Shown piece by piece: positions 1-8,721 of a stretch of DNA of 64,000 bases. The notes below the pieces were generated by a model that saw nothing but the letters and a program-made list of their open reading frames with translations, did not search any database and was not told the DNA's origin. Source of the stretch: Alpinimonas psychrophila (GTDB taxonomy: Bacteria; Actinomycetota; Actinomycetes; Actinomycetales; Microbacteriaceae); NCBI RefSeq assembly GCF_014137865.1, contig NZ_JACGWU010000001.1, forward strand, positions 1 through 64,000, written 5' to 3'. The first letter of the stretch is position 1, and each line of letters begins with the position of its first letter. A program made the translations under genes and the position numbers.

Positions 1-3
1 CCG

Positions 4-1089
4 GTGACGCATTCCGGAATTGGTCCAGTGTGCCCGACGAGCAACTGCTTCACAGTGGCGGTTACCGGCGACATGCTTTTTCACTCAGGCCTCTGGATTC
101 CCGCAGCGCTCCCCGCTCCCGTGAACGGCGCCAACTTCGACTTCATGCCCCTTCTCGAGGGCCAGCAACGTTACTTGACCCAGGCGGATATCGCCATGTG
201 CCATCAGGAGACCCCGTTCGCCCCCAGTGGCGGCCCCTACACCGGGTATCCCATCTTCAGCACGCCTCCCGAGGTGGCGACCGCGGCCAAGGCTATTGGT
301 TATGACGCGTGCACAACATCCAGTAATCACACGGTAGATGGCGGTCACGAAGGTGTTGTTCGAACGCTTGACACCTTGGATGCCGCAGGCCTCAAGCACA
401 CCGGTTCCTACCGCACGCCCGAAGAAGCCCAAGGCGTTCTCATCATGGAAACTCCCGCCGGCAAAGTGGCCTTCGTCTCGGCGACCTTCTCCGTGAATGG
501 CAACTGGAACGAGTTCGACTGGCAAGTCAATTACCCGCTTGATCCGGATGTCATGATTGCCCGCGCAGTTCAGGCACGTGCGCTCGGCGCAGAGATTGTG
601 ATTGGTGTTCAGCACGCGGGTACGGAGTACTCAAGCCAAGCCGACGTTCAGCAAATCAACAACGCCCATCTGCTAATTGACAGCGGTCAGTTCGACTTCG
701 TCTACGGCCATCACCCTCACTCGATTCAGCCGATTGAGCTCTACAACGGTAAGTACATTGCGTACAGCCTCGGTAACGGCATCAGTGAGTCATCGTGGGA
801 CTACGCCGTAAATAACGAGTTTCTGTTGGTGCGCATCCAGTTCGCCAAAGACGACAAAACTGGGCTGTGGGCCACGTCAGACCTTGCCTGGGCGCCGGCA
901 ACAAACAAGCAAAACGGTGCCTACAAGTGGTGCTCCGTTGCAATGGATGCCCCGCAAGGCATATGTCAAAGCGCCGAGTTCGATGCGGGCGTGAGGGAAC
1001 GCACACGTGCCACCGTCAACGCGATGGGGGCCCAAGCCACCGGCGTGCACGAGCTCCTGATCACGCAGGATGCGGTCGTGGCGCCGTAG
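4..1089 (+). CDS. CapA-family metallophosphatase-like protein, 5' end probably cut by the window
   Basis: This is a PGA_cap/CapA-type protein of the calcineurin-like metallophosphoesterase fold, a family tied to poly-gamma-glutamate or other capsule and cell-wall polymers outside the membrane. Visible signatures are GDMLFH near residue 22, an N-H pair in SNHTVDGG near residue 105, and YGHHPHSIQP followed by a SLGN motif near residues 230-260, the usual C-terminal block of the family. The first in-frame start visible is a GTG at position 4. No signal peptide or membrane anchor is visible and the frame is open to the edge, so the true start and export signal probably lie upstream. The exact substrate cannot be told. 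Confidence 0.8.
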   Translation: MTHSGIGPVCPTSNCFTVAVTGDMLFHSGLWIPAALPAPVNGANFDFMPLLEGQQRYLTQADIAMCHQETPFAPSGGPYTGYPIFSTPPEVATAAKAIGYDACTTSSNHTVDGGHEGVVRTLDTLDAAGLKHTGSYRTPEEAQGVLIMETPAGKVAFVSATFSVNGNWNEFDWQVNYPLDPDVMIARAVQARALGAEIVIGVQHAGTEYSSQADVQQINNAHLLIDSGQFDFVYGHHPHSIQPIELYNGKYIAYSLGNGISESSWDYAVNNEFLLVRIQFAKDDKTGLWATSDLAWAPATNKQNGAYKWCSVAMDAPQGICQSAEFDAGVRERTRATVNAMGAQATGVHELLITQDAVVAP

Positions 1090-1128
1090 CCCGACCGACA
1101 CGAGGCACCCGACGCAAACCGTTAGGGT

Positions 1129-1461
1129 GTGAAAATGACACTTCAGAATTCACCCACGCCCGCCTCCGCCATCGTCACTCTGCTGCCAATTTTTATTGCC
1201 AAGCCTGGCCGCGGCGGCGACCTCGAGCAGGTGCTCCTCACTCTGCAAACCGCGAGTCGGGGTGATCGTGGCTGCCTTCAGTACTCCGTTTTCTCTGATC
1301 TGCACGATGAAAATCGTTTCGTGATGCACGAGGAGTGGACCAGTCGAGAACTCCTCGCGGAGCATAATCTCACAGCGCATGTGCTCGAATTCGTGGCGCA
1401 AATAGACGAGCTTCTGAGCGAACCCTTCACCGTTACGTGGATGCGCCCCATCGCCCCGTAG
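1129..1461 (+). CDS. Antibiotic biosynthesis monooxygenase (ABM) domain protein
   Basis: A 110-residue protein with the ferredoxin-like ABM fold pattern: an N-terminal strand (VTLLPIFIAKPGRGGDLEQVL), the typical RGDRGCLQYSVFSD segment and a closing EEWTSRELLAEHNLTAHV helix. Family members act as small dimeric monooxygenases, quinol monooxygenases or non-enzymatic oligomers. The GTG at 1129 overlaps an alternative ATG at 1135, and neither has a strong ribosome binding site. It follows the CapA gene by 39 bases on the same strand and faces the ROK regulator gene at its 3' end. The substrate is unknown. Confidence 0.75.
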   Translation: MKMTLQNSPTPASAIVTLLPIFIAKPGRGGDLEQVLLTLQTASRGDRGCLQYSVFSDLHDENRFVMHEEWTSRELLAEHNLTAHVLEFVAQIDELLSEPFTVTWMRPIAP

Positions 1462-1480
1462 CCCGGTAGGTTGAGCCGGG
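1462..1480. terminator. Short hairpin between convergent genes
   Basis: CCCGG (1462-1466) pairs with CCGGG (1476-1480) across a 9-base loop, starting at the stop codon of the ABM gene and ending one base before the stop of the convergent ROK gene. The stem is only 5 bp and the T-run is poor, so it is at best a weak bidirectional terminator. Confidence 0.3.
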
Positions 1481-1481
1481 T

Positions 1482-2687
1482 TCAGCTCTCGAGTGCGGCA
1501 GCCATGGCGTCAACGCTCTCAATGGAGAGGGCATATTCGATCGCCATAACGCTGGCGCCAATGATTCCGGCGTCGAGGCCCGCGCGAGACTGCGCGATCG
1601 TGAGATGCTCCGTGGCCAGCGGCATCGATCGGGAATAGACCACTTCGCGCACTCCCGCGAGAAGGTGCTCACCGGCTAGCGCGAGGGAGCCACCGATGGC
1701 GATAACAGAAGGGTTCAACACGCTGACGCACGTCGTCAAGACCTCGCCAATGTCGCGGCCCGCCTGTCGAACGGCTTGGATGGCCGCCAATTCGCCTGCC
1801 TTGGTAGCGGCAACCACGTCGCTCAACGTGGCAATGGGTTTGCCCTTGAAATTGACGCCTGCGAGAGTAAGTTGTTGGGCCAGCGCTGGTCCCGCAGCCA
1901 TGGCTTCGAGGCACCCGCTGTTGCCGCAGCGACAAGGAACACTGTGGCCGCGCGCGATTTGAACATGCCCAATGTCACCGGCAATACCTTCGGCACCGCG
2001 CTGAAGAATGCCGCTGCTGATGATGCCGGAACCAATCCCGGTGGAGGCCTTGAGAAAGACCATGTTCTCGGTGTCGGGCCACGCGAACTTCTGCTCACCG
2101 AGCGCCATGATATTGACGTCATTATCGACCAAGACTGTCGCTTTGAGGTGGTGATTGACAAAACCCGGCACGTCGAAGTCATCCCAGCCCGGCATGATGG
2201 GCGGATTCGATGGCCGGCCGGTCGAGTGTTCGACGGGTCCCGGAAGACCAATACCAATAGAAATAAGGTCGGCCTCCTTGAGATGAAGCGCTGCGAGCTC
2301 TGAGCGAATCGTGCGCACCATCCAGCCGAGACACGTCTCGGGACCATCGGCAATGATGATTTTTGACGATGTTCGGGCGAGGATAACGCCGGTGAGGTCG
2401 GTGATTGCCACCGAGGCTTGCGTCGCCCCGAAGTCGACAGCGGCGACCACGCGGGCAGTGGGGTTGAGGGCGACTTGCGCCGAGGGCCGCCCGCCCGTCG
2501 AGACGGCATCATTTACGGGCGCGAGGAGGCCCAGTTCCAGCAACGTCTCTATGCGAAGCTGGATGGTCGATCGGGAGAGGCCCGTAATGTCTACAAGCTC
2601 GGCTTTTGTTCGCGGCTGTCCGTCCCGCAAGATCTGAAAAAGGGCGGCCGAACTGAAGCCGATGAATTTCTTTTGAATTTCAACCAT
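1482..2687 (-). CDS. ROK-family transcriptional regulator (NagC/XylR type)
   Basis: A 401-residue repressor-type ROK protein. The N-terminal 80 residues form a winged helix-turn-helix (TKAELVDITGLSRSTIQLRIETLLELGLL). The rest is a ROK sugar-kinase-like domain with a DFGAT phosphate loop near residue 91 and the zinc motif CRCGNSGCLEA near residue 253. Such proteins bind a sugar or phosphosugar and release operators. The gene is divergent from the sugar operon beginning at 2881, with a 190-base A/T-rich gap, so it is very likely that operon's local regulator. The inducer would be the transported sugar or an intermediate. Kinase activity is doubtful in members carrying the HTH. Confidence 0.9.
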   Translation of the reverse strand: MVEIQKKFIGFSSAALFQILRDGQPRTKAELVDITGLSRSTIQLRIETLLELGLLAPVNDAVSTGGRPSAQVALNPTARVVAAVDFGATQASVAITDLTGVILARTSSKIIIADGPETCLGWMVRTIRSELAALHLKEADLISIGIGLPGPVEHSTGRPSNPPIMPGWDDFDVPGFVNHHLKATVLVDNDVNIMALGEQKFAWPDTENMVFLKASTGIGSGIISSGILQRGAEGIAGDIGHVQIARGHSVPCRCGNSGCLEAMAAGPALAQQLTLAGVNFKGKPIATLSDVVAATKAGELAAIQAVRQAGRDIGEVLTTCVSVLNPSVIAIGGSLALAGEHLLAGVREVVYSRSMPLATEHLTIAQSRAGLDAGIIGASVMAIEYALSIESVDAMAAALES

Positions 2688-2880
2688 TCCCTGATTTTAG
2701 TGACGGCAAGAATGTTCCTCTGAGGAATCCGCCTAGATTCGACATAAGTTTGTAACAGATTTATAACGTAATGTTTATTTTCGACAAAAGACTGGTTATT
2801 GATGTCATTATGTAATTCAGCAAAAATCATTTTTGATAAAGTTGCCAAACCATAATGGAGCACCGAAGAAAGGCAGATCG
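2688..2880. promoter_or_regulatory. Divergent control region between ROK regulator and sugar operon
   Basis: This 193-base gap is markedly A/T-rich compared with its flanks and must hold the promoters of both the ROK gene and the operon. A short inverted element ATCA-TTTT-TGAT lies at about 2826-2837 and a T-rich stretch with TTTATTTT at about 2773-2780; both resemble sites used by ROK repressors, but no clear long palindrome stands out. A GAAGAAAGG ribosome binding site at about 2866-2874 points to ATG 2881 as the operon start rather than the upstream in-frame TTG at 2833. Confidence 0.45.
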
Positions 2881-3702
2881 ATGAAGATCGGATACTCGAC
2901 GATTACGTGGGGCGGCGTTGTCGGACATCCAGCGGGAGTCACTGCGATCAAAGACCTCTTTTACCTGGCGAACGGTGACGCGCTCACCGCCATCTCTGAC
3001 ATCTCTTCGGCGGGCTATCAGGGCACCGAAATGTTCGACGGAAACCTTGCCGCGTTTGCGGATCGACCTGACGTTTTGCTGGATGCCCTCAAGAAGGCCC
3101 AGCTAGAACTCGTTGCCGTCTATACCGGTGCCAATTTCATTTATGACGACATTCTCGAAGACGAACTTCACAAAATTTCTCAGGCGGCCAAACTTGCCTC
3201 GGAGTTCGGCGCATCCCGACTCGTCGTGGGTGGGGGTGCCCAGCGCGCTCGTGGAGAGCAGCCCGATGACATGGCCAAGTTGGGGCGTGCCCTTGACAAG
3301 GTTGTAGAAATCGCCGCGTCCTTTGGGCTCGAGTGCACCTATCATCCTCACCTCGGCACCATCGTTGAGAGCCCAGACGCGCTCGAACGCTTGATGGGCC
3401 TGTCACAAATCAAGTTCTGCCCCGATACCGCTCACCTCACTGCTGGGGGCGGGAATCCTGTGGAACTAATCGAAAAGTATGCGGGCCGCTTGGCTCACGT
3501 ACACCTCAAGGACTACAAGTACGCCACCGGAGAGTTTCTGCCTCTGGGTCAGGGAGACATTGATTTCCCGGGCGTAATTGCAGCGGTTCGATCGTCAGGC
3601 TACGACAGCTGGCTGATGGTCGAGCTGGATTCGTACGACGGGGACCCCAGGGTCGCTGCCGTCATCAGTAAAAAATACCTCGACGACCTTCTTGCCCTCT
3701 AG
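2881..3702 (+). CDS. Sugar phosphate isomerase/epimerase-family TIM-barrel enzyme (possible LgdB-type lyase/hydratase)
   Basis: A 273-residue AP-endonuclease-2/xylose-isomerase-like TIM barrel. Metal-binding positions of the family are visible in order: the Glu of GTEMFDG, His in TYHPHLGTIVE, Asp and His in CPDTAHLTAGGG, HVHLKD, and the final Glu of LMVELD. The LGQGDIDFPGVI segment resembles inosose dehydratase (IolE) relatives. It opens an operon with an Rbs-type transporter and two Gfo/Idh/MocA dehydrogenases. In known levoglucosan and 3-keto-glycoside pathways such barrels do beta-elimination or hydration of 3-keto sugars. An IolE-like or epimerase role remains possible. Start chosen by the GAAGAAAGG site 6 bases upstream. 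Confidence 0.8.
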   Translation: MKIGYSTITWGGVVGHPAGVTAIKDLFYLANGDALTAISDISSAGYQGTEMFDGNLAAFADRPDVLLDALKKAQLELVAVYTGANFIYDDILEDELHKISQAAKLASEFGASRLVVGGGAQRARGEQPDDMAKLGRALDKVVEIAASFGLECTYHPHLGTIVESPDALERLMGLSQIKFCPDTAHLTAGGGNPVELIEKYAGRLAHVHLKDYKYATGEFLPLGQGDIDFPGVIAAVRSSGYDSWLMVELDSYDGDPRVAAVISKKYLDDLLAL

Positions 3703-3752
3703 CAAGAGGCTTCTACCAATCCATCCATCACATCACTAAGGAAGTTATTTCA

Positions 3753-4910
3753 ATGAAGAAATCAATTGCAGCGCTGGCCATCGGGACGGCACTCGTCCTC
3801 GGCCTTGGGGCATGTTCAGCGTCTGGCACGGGAGCCACCAGCTCCGACAACACGGGCGTTTCGGCTCAGGTCGATGCGGCCCTAGCGGCCCTCAAGGGCC
3901 AGGTTCTCAGCGTTGGGCCCAATGGCGAGAAGCCTTCCGGATTCGACACCACGACCCTGACTGATGCAGAAGTTACAAAAATCAAGGCTGGCAAGTTCAA
4001 GGCTGCCATCGTCATGCACTACGCCGGGAACGACTGGTCCACGGCTCAGGTCGAGGGCCTGAAATCAGAATTTACGCGTCTGGGCATTGAAGTTGTTGCA
4101 GTTACCGATGCAAACTTCAAGCCAGAACAGCAGGTCTCTGACATCGAGACCGTCTTGGCTCTCAAGCCTGACCTCATCGTGTCGATTCCGACCGACCCCG
4201 TAGCAACAGCGAAGGCCTACGCACAGGCCCGCGATGCTGGCGTAAAGCTCGTCTTCATGGACAACGTCCCCGCCGGATTCGTCGGAGGAAAAGACTATGT
4301 TTCCGTGGTCTCCGCTGACAACAAGGGCAACGGTGTTGTGTCTGCTCACCTTCTCGCCAAGGCGCTCGGCGGCAAGGGCAAAATTGGCCTCGTCTTCCAC
4401 GACGCCGACTTCTTCGTCACCAAGCAGCGTTACGAAGGATTCAAAGAAACCATCGCCCTTTACCCTGGAATCGAAATTGTGGAAGAAAAGGGCATCGGCG
4501 GGCCAGACTTCGCCGGTGACGCTCAAGCAGCAACCACGGCGCTTCTGACGAAGAACCCGGATCTCGCCGGAATCTGGGGCGTCTGGGACGTTCCTGCCGA
4601 AGGCATCATGGCGGCTGCTCGTGAGTCCGGTCGCACCGATATCAAGATTGCTACCGAAGATCTTGGTACCAACGTTGCTATTGCTCTTGCTAAGAACGAA
4701 CTCATCGTAGGTCTTGGCGCTCAGAGCCCCTTCGACCAAGGTGTTGCAGAAGCTCGCCTCGGCGCGGCGTCGCTCATCGGCAAGACCGGCATCCCGACGT
4801 TTGTCGCTTTGGGAGCGCTTCCTGTGACGCACGAAAATGTGCTTGATGCCTGGAAGCAGGTCTACCACATAGACGCTCCCGCATCGATCTCAAGCATCTA
4901 CAAGAAGTAA
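3753..4910 (+). CDS. Sugar ABC transporter substrate-binding lipoprotein (RbsB type)
   Basis: A 385-residue periplasmic-binding-protein of the type-1 (Peripla_BP_4) fold. The N-terminus is a lipoprotein signal ending in the lipobox LGAC with the lipidated Cys at residue 21. KAAIVMHYAGNDWSTAQVEGLKSEF near residue 83 and ALKPDLIVSIPTDPVATAKAY near residue 145 are typical of RbsB-like sugar receptors. It stands 50 bases after the isomerase gene and upstream of the matching ATPase (6238) and permease (7747), so it should be the receptor of that importer. The ligand is inferred to be the sugar processed by the operon, possibly levoglucosan. Stem-loops follow the stop codon. Confidence 0.9.
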   Translation: MKKSIAALAIGTALVLGLGACSASGTGATSSDNTGVSAQVDAALAALKGQVLSVGPNGEKPSGFDTTTLTDAEVTKIKAGKFKAAIVMHYAGNDWSTAQVEGLKSEFTRLGIEVVAVTDANFKPEQQVSDIETVLALKPDLIVSIPTDPVATAKAYAQARDAGVKLVFMDNVPAGFVGGKDYVSVVSADNKGNGVVSAHLLAKALGGKGKIGLVFHDADFFVTKQRYEGFKETIALYPGIEIVEEKGIGGPDFAGDAQAATTALLTKNPDLAGIWGVWDVPAEGIMAAARESGRTDIKIATEDLGTNVAIALAKNELIVGLGAQSPFDQGVAEARLGAASLIGKTGIPTFVALGALPVTHENVLDAWKQVYHIDAPASISSIYKK

Positions 4911-4920
4911 GTAGGTTCCA

Positions 4921-4965
4921 AGGGGAGCTGACGGCAGGCATTGCGCGCTCGCTGTCAGCTCCCCT
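4921..4965 (+). other. Strong stem-loop after the binding-protein gene
   Basis: AGGGGAGCTGAC (4921-4932) is exactly complementary to GTCAGCTCCCCT (4954-4965), extendable by three pairs, with a loop of about 15 bases. It begins 11 bases after the binding-protein stop. No T-run follows on the plus strand, so it looks like an mRNA stabiliser or partial attenuator, as is common after binding-protein genes that must be made in excess, rather than a full terminator. Confidence 0.7.
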
Positions 4966-4981
4966 AGGCCACCCATCCATC

Positions 4982-5003
4982 AAAAAAGGGTAGAAAACTA
5001 CCC
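4982..5003 (-). terminator. Intrinsic-terminator-like hairpin facing the minus strand
   Basis: GGGTAG (4988-4993), AAAA, CTACCC (4998-5003) form a 6-bp hairpin preceded by six A residues (4982-4987). Read on the minus strand it is a stem followed by six T, the classic intrinsic terminator form. No minus-strand gene ends here. Confidence 0.5.
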
Positions 5004-5041
5004 TACCCAGCACTCCCGTCGCATCAGACAAGGAACTCACA

Positions 5042-6232
5042 ATGAAGAAAATCAATGTTGGCCTCATCGGCGGCGGTTTTATGGGCAAAGCACATTCTCT
5101 CGCCTACTCAGCCGTGCCCATGTTTTTCTGGCCTACCGAGATCATGCCGGTCAAGCACAGCATCGCTGAGGCCACCGATGAATTGGCTTCCGACGCAGCA
5201 ATGCGCTTCGGTTTTGAGAAGTCCACGAGCGACTGGCGCTCCATCATCGATGATCCCGAGATTGATCTTGTGGATATCGCCACCCCCAACAACCTTCACG
5301 CCGAGATCGCTATTGCCGCTCTCGAAGCGGGCAAGCACGTCATCTGTGAGAAGCCTCTGGCCCGAACGGTCGAGGAAGCCGCCAAGATGTATGAGGCCTC
5401 GCGGGGAACCGATCGTGTTCACATGGTGGCCTTTAACTATCGTCGCACCCCAGCCGTTTCTCTCGCTAAGCGTTACATTGACGAGGGCGCAATTGGGCGC
5501 ATTCTGAACGTTCGCGCCACCTATCTTCAGGACTGGTCTGCTGACCCCAGCTCGCCACTCTCGTGGCGTTTCAAGAAGTCGATCGCAGGATCGGGCGCAG
5601 TGGGCGACATTTTGACCCACGTTCTTGACCTGGCCCGCTACCTTGCTGGCGAAATTACCGAAGTCAGTAGCTTGACCGCCAACATCATCACCGAGCGCCC
5701 TCTTCAGCAGGCCGGGGCTGACTCGCTCGGCAACGCCAAGAACGACGGTGGCCCGATGGGCCCGGTAGATGTCGAAGACGAGGTTCTTTCGCTCGTGAAG
5801 TTTGCCAGCGGTGCCATTGGCTCCGTTGAGGCCACACGCAACGCGTGGGGTCGCAATAACTTCATCACCCTTGAGATTCACGGATCTGAGGGTTCCATCT
5901 TCTTCAACTATGAGAACCGCGACGAACTTCAGGTCTGTTTCAAGAGTGATGGAAACGATCGCCGCGGATTCCGCACGATTTACACCGGCCCGAACCATCC
6001 CAATGGCGCCAACCTGTGGCCTATTCCCGCGCTCGGTATCGGTTACGGCGAGACGAAGATCATTGAAGCTCACGATCTCTTTACAGCTATTGCCGGCGGT
6101 GAGCCTGTTCGTCCCGACTTCGGAGATGGCTACCAGGTTGCCCTCGTCGATCATGCCATCCTCGAATCGGCGGCTTCGGGCCAGTGGGTTAAGGTTCCCC
6201 AGCTGAACAGAGAAACTGGAAAGGTCGCGTAG
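5042..6232 (+). CDS. lgdA: Gfo/Idh/MocA oxidoreductase, probable levoglucosan dehydrogenase
   Basis: A 396-residue NAD(P)-dependent sugar dehydrogenase. Residues 1-130 form a Rossmann domain with GGGFMG at 10-15 and the family EKP motif with Lys104. The C-terminal half carries GDILTH with Asp189 and His193, the expected catalytic pair. From memory the sequence closely resembles the levoglucosan 3-dehydrogenase of Pseudarthrobacter, including the run from the FFW segment (residues 28-30) to the SDWRSIIDD segment and the later NYRRTPAV block; this was not aligned. Its predicted reaction is oxidation of the C3 hydroxyl of 1,6-anhydroglucose with NAD. The gene lies inside the sugar ABC operon, 5 bases before the ATPase gene. 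Other cyclitol or glycoside 3-dehydrogenases are alternatives. Confidence 0.75.
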   Translation: MKKINVGLIGGGFMGKAHSLAYSAVPMFFWPTEIMPVKHSIAEATDELASDAAMRFGFEKSTSDWRSIIDDPEIDLVDIATPNNLHAEIAIAALEAGKHVICEKPLARTVEEAAKMYEASRGTDRVHMVAFNYRRTPAVSLAKRYIDEGAIGRILNVRATYLQDWSADPSSPLSWRFKKSIAGSGAVGDILTHVLDLARYLAGEITEVSSLTANIITERPLQQAGADSLGNAKNDGGPMGPVDVEDEVLSLVKFASGAIGSVEATRNAWGRNNFITLEIHGSEGSIFFNYENRDELQVCFKSDGNDRRGFRTIYTGPNHPNGANLWPIPALGIGYGETKIIEAHDLFTAIAGGEPVRPDFGDGYQVALVDHAILESAASGQWVKVPQLNRETGKVA

Positions 6233-6237
6233 GGCAC

Positions 6238-7746
6238 ATGTCCACGTCTCCTGTTCTCGCGGTCGAGATGACCGATATCACTAAGGCCTTCAACAGTGTG
6301 CCGGTTCTTCGCGAGGTCAATTTCGAATTGATGGTCGGAGAAGTTCACGCTCTTGCCGGTGAAAATGGTGCCGGCAAGTCGACTCTGATGAAGATCTTGC
6401 AGGGGGTCTACCAGCGCGACAGCGGTGAGGTGAAAGTCCTCGGAGAAGTTGTTTCATTGACCGATACCTTCGCCGCGCGGGCGGCAGGCATCGGAATGGT
6501 TTTCCAAGAGTTCAGCCTGATTCCCACCCTCACCGTGTGGCAAAATATCTTTCTGACGGCGGAACCCTTGGGCAAATTCGGGCTCATCAACGACGGACTT
6601 GCTCGTAAAAAAGCTCAGGAAATCTTTGATGACATGGGCGTTGCCGTCGATGTTACGGCGCTCCTCGAACACTTGCCCACAGCGCTCTGGCAGCTCACCG
6701 AAATCGCAAAAGCCCTGGCGCAAAATGCCCGGGTGCTCATCATGGATGAGCCCACGGCGTCGCTGGCCAAGCATGAAACAAATGCGTTGTTCGAACTTAT
6801 TGAACGGCTCAAGGCCCGAGGAATTTCCATCATCTACATTTCCCACCGCATGGATGAGGTCTATCGTGTCGCCGATCGCATCACCGTTTTGCGCGACGGA
6901 CAAAATGCTCTGACGGCGAAACTTGCCGACGTTACCCCGGCACAGATTGTCGCGGCGATCGTTGGTCGAGAGATGTCCGGAAATTTGACCTACGAGGATC
7001 GAAGCGCGCGCATTAGCAAGGATGCCGTGCTGAGAGTCACCGGATTGGGATCAGGAAGACGCCTCTCCAATATTTCTTTTGATCTGCACCGCGGAGAAAT
7101 TCTTGGTTTGGCCGGTCTCATGGGCAGTGGTCGCACCGAACTCGTGAACACCCTATTTGGCATCGACCGTGCTCATGCGGGGAGTGTAGAGATCGACGGA
7201 AAGAACGTTTCGATTCGCAATCCGGGTCATGCCATCTCGCTGGGGCTTGCGCTCATTCCCGAAGATCGTCGAGCGCAGGGACTTGTTCTTGAGCACTCCG
7301 TGCAAGAAAATCTCACCCTTCCCCTCCTGGATGGGCTCAAGGGTGGGTTGTTGTTGAGCACTCAGAAAATCGTGGAGCGAGCCCGGGAGATGATCGCCAC
7401 GTTCTCGATCAAAGTCGCTGATCAGCGCATGCCTGTTGCGAAGCTTTCGGGCGGCAACCAGCAAAAGGTCGTGATCGGAAAGTGGCTGGGGACCGATCCC
7501 AGCATCCTGATGATGGATGAACCCACTGCCGGTGTGGACATCGGAACGAAGCAAGAAATTCTTGCCATGGTTCGTGAGATTGCTGACGACGGCAAGGCCG
7601 TCATCCTTATCTCATCTGAACTGCCTGAGCTGCTCTCGGTAAGTGACCGCATTTTGGTCCTCCGCGACGGTGAAGTGGTTCGCAATTTTTTGCGAGCCGA
7701 CATCCCTTCTGAAGAATTCCTCCAACTCGCTGTTCAAGGAGCCTAA
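6238..7746 (+). CDS. Sugar ABC transporter ATP-binding protein, duplicated (RbsA type)
   Basis: A 502-residue protein with two ABC domains in tandem, as in RbsA, XylG and MglA. Domain 1 has Walker A GENGAGKST near residue 40 and Walker B VLIMDEPTAS near residue 165, with a poor signature (LWQLTEIAKAL). Domain 2 has a degenerate Walker A (GLMGSGRTE) near residue 296 and a good LSGGNQQKV and LMMDEPTAGVD. This pairing of one degenerate site per half is normal for the family. It energises import with the binding protein at 3753 and the permease at 7747; ATPase and permease genes abut directly (7746/7747), so they are translated together. Confidence 0.95.
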   Translation: MSTSPVLAVEMTDITKAFNSVPVLREVNFELMVGEVHALAGENGAGKSTLMKILQGVYQRDSGEVKVLGEVVSLTDTFAARAAGIGMVFQEFSLIPTLTVWQNIFLTAEPLGKFGLINDGLARKKAQEIFDDMGVAVDVTALLEHLPTALWQLTEIAKALAQNARVLIMDEPTASLAKHETNALFELIERLKARGISIIYISHRMDEVYRVADRITVLRDGQNALTAKLADVTPAQIVAAIVGREMSGNLTYEDRSARISKDAVLRVTGLGSGRRLSNISFDLHRGEILGLAGLMGSGRTELVNTLFGIDRAHAGSVEIDGKNVSIRNPGHAISLGLALIPEDRRAQGLVLEHSVQENLTLPLLDGLKGGLLLSTQKIVERAREMIATFSIKVADQRMPVAKLSGGNQQKVVIGKWLGTDPSILMMDEPTAGVDIGTKQEILAMVREIADDGKAVILISSELPELLSVSDRILVLRDGEVVRNFLRADIPSEEFLQLAVQGA

Positions 7747-8721
7747 ATGTCTACCCCATCAACCCAAATGATGCGCAGTCTTAAATTCGTCAAGCGTTTC
7801 GACTGGCGCCAAAACATTATCTATGTCGGTTTCGTCGTAGTATTTATTCTCTTCGCCATTCTCTTGGGCGATAGCGGGTTCACGAGTACCAACAACCTTC
7901 TCAACATCGCCCGTCAGACGGCCACGATTTCGATCATGGCCGTGGCGATGACGTTCGTGATTGCGACTGCCGAAATTGACTTGAGCATTGGTTCCGTCGC
8001 TGGGCTTGCCTCCGTTGTGTCAGCCATGGCAATGTCTTCCTTCGGGCTTGTCGCCGGTGTCGTCGCCGGACTCGCTGTTGGCCTCGTCGTGGGTGCCATC
8101 AACGGTGGCCTCGTTGCCTGGCTAAAGGTCCCTTCGTTCCTTGTGACGCTGGGAATGCTCGGATTGGTCGTCGGAGTTGCCCGCTGGATTACGGCCTCAG
8201 CTCCCGTTCCCATTGCCGATGCCACCTTCATTCAAATCTTCGGCGGCGGTGATTTCGGCCCGCTTCCATCGCTGTTGGTCTGGGCCGTGGTCTTTGTCGC
8301 CGTGGGTGCTGTCGTCATGAACAAGACGAAGTTCGGGCGCCAGGTTCGAGCCACTGGTGGCAACACTCAGGCGGCGATGTTTACCGGCGTCAATACCGCC
8401 CGCATCAAGTTTTATGTGCTTCTCCTTTCGGGAGTTGTCGCCGCCATTGCGGGAATGCTCTACGCCGGGCGCCTCCAGTCGGGACGGTTCCAGTGGGGCA
8501 CGGGGGATGAGCTTTCTGTTATTGCCGCCGTAATTCTGGGTGGAACATCATTGTTCGGCGGCCGCGGCGCCGTCATCGGATCGCTTTTTGGCGCTTTGTT
8601 CATCGGCCTCGTCAACAATGGATTGATTTTGGCCGGTCTAGACGTCAGCCAGCAGCAAGTTGTTCGCGGCGCCATCATTATTGTTGCCGTCGCTCTGTCG
8701 AGCAAAAAGAAAACGAGCTAA
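7747..8721 (+). CDS. Sugar ABC transporter permease (RbsC type)
   Basis: A 324-residue BPD_transp_2 permease with about eight to ten hydrophobic helices beginning near residue 23. Family hallmarks are the TAEIDLSIGSVAGLASV block near residue 75 and the GGTSLFGGRGAVIGSLFGALFIGLVNNGL block near residue 260. It builds the membrane channel for the operon's importer. Its stop TAA overlaps the ATG of the next dehydrogenase gene (TAATG), so translation is coupled. Confidence 0.95.
   Translation: MSTPSTQMMRSLKFVKRFDWRQNIIYVGFVVVFILFAILLGDSGFTSTNNLLNIARQTATISIMAVAMTFVIATAEIDLSIGSVAGLASVVSAMAMSSFGLVAGVVAGLAVGLVVGAINGGLVAWLKVPSFLVTLGMLGLVVGVARWITASAPVPIADATFIQIFGGGDFGPLPSLLVWAVVFVAVGAVVMNKTKFGRQVRATGGNTQAAMFTGVNTARIKFYVLLLSGVVAAIAGMLYAGRLQSGRFQWGTGDELSVIAAVILGGTSLFGGRGAVIGSLFGALFIGLVNNGLILAGLDVSQQQVVRGAIIIVAVALSSKKKTS

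Noticed and set aside
5108-6154. 348-codon open frame on the minus strand
   Set aside because: Antisense to the dehydrogenase at 5042; no recognisable motif.
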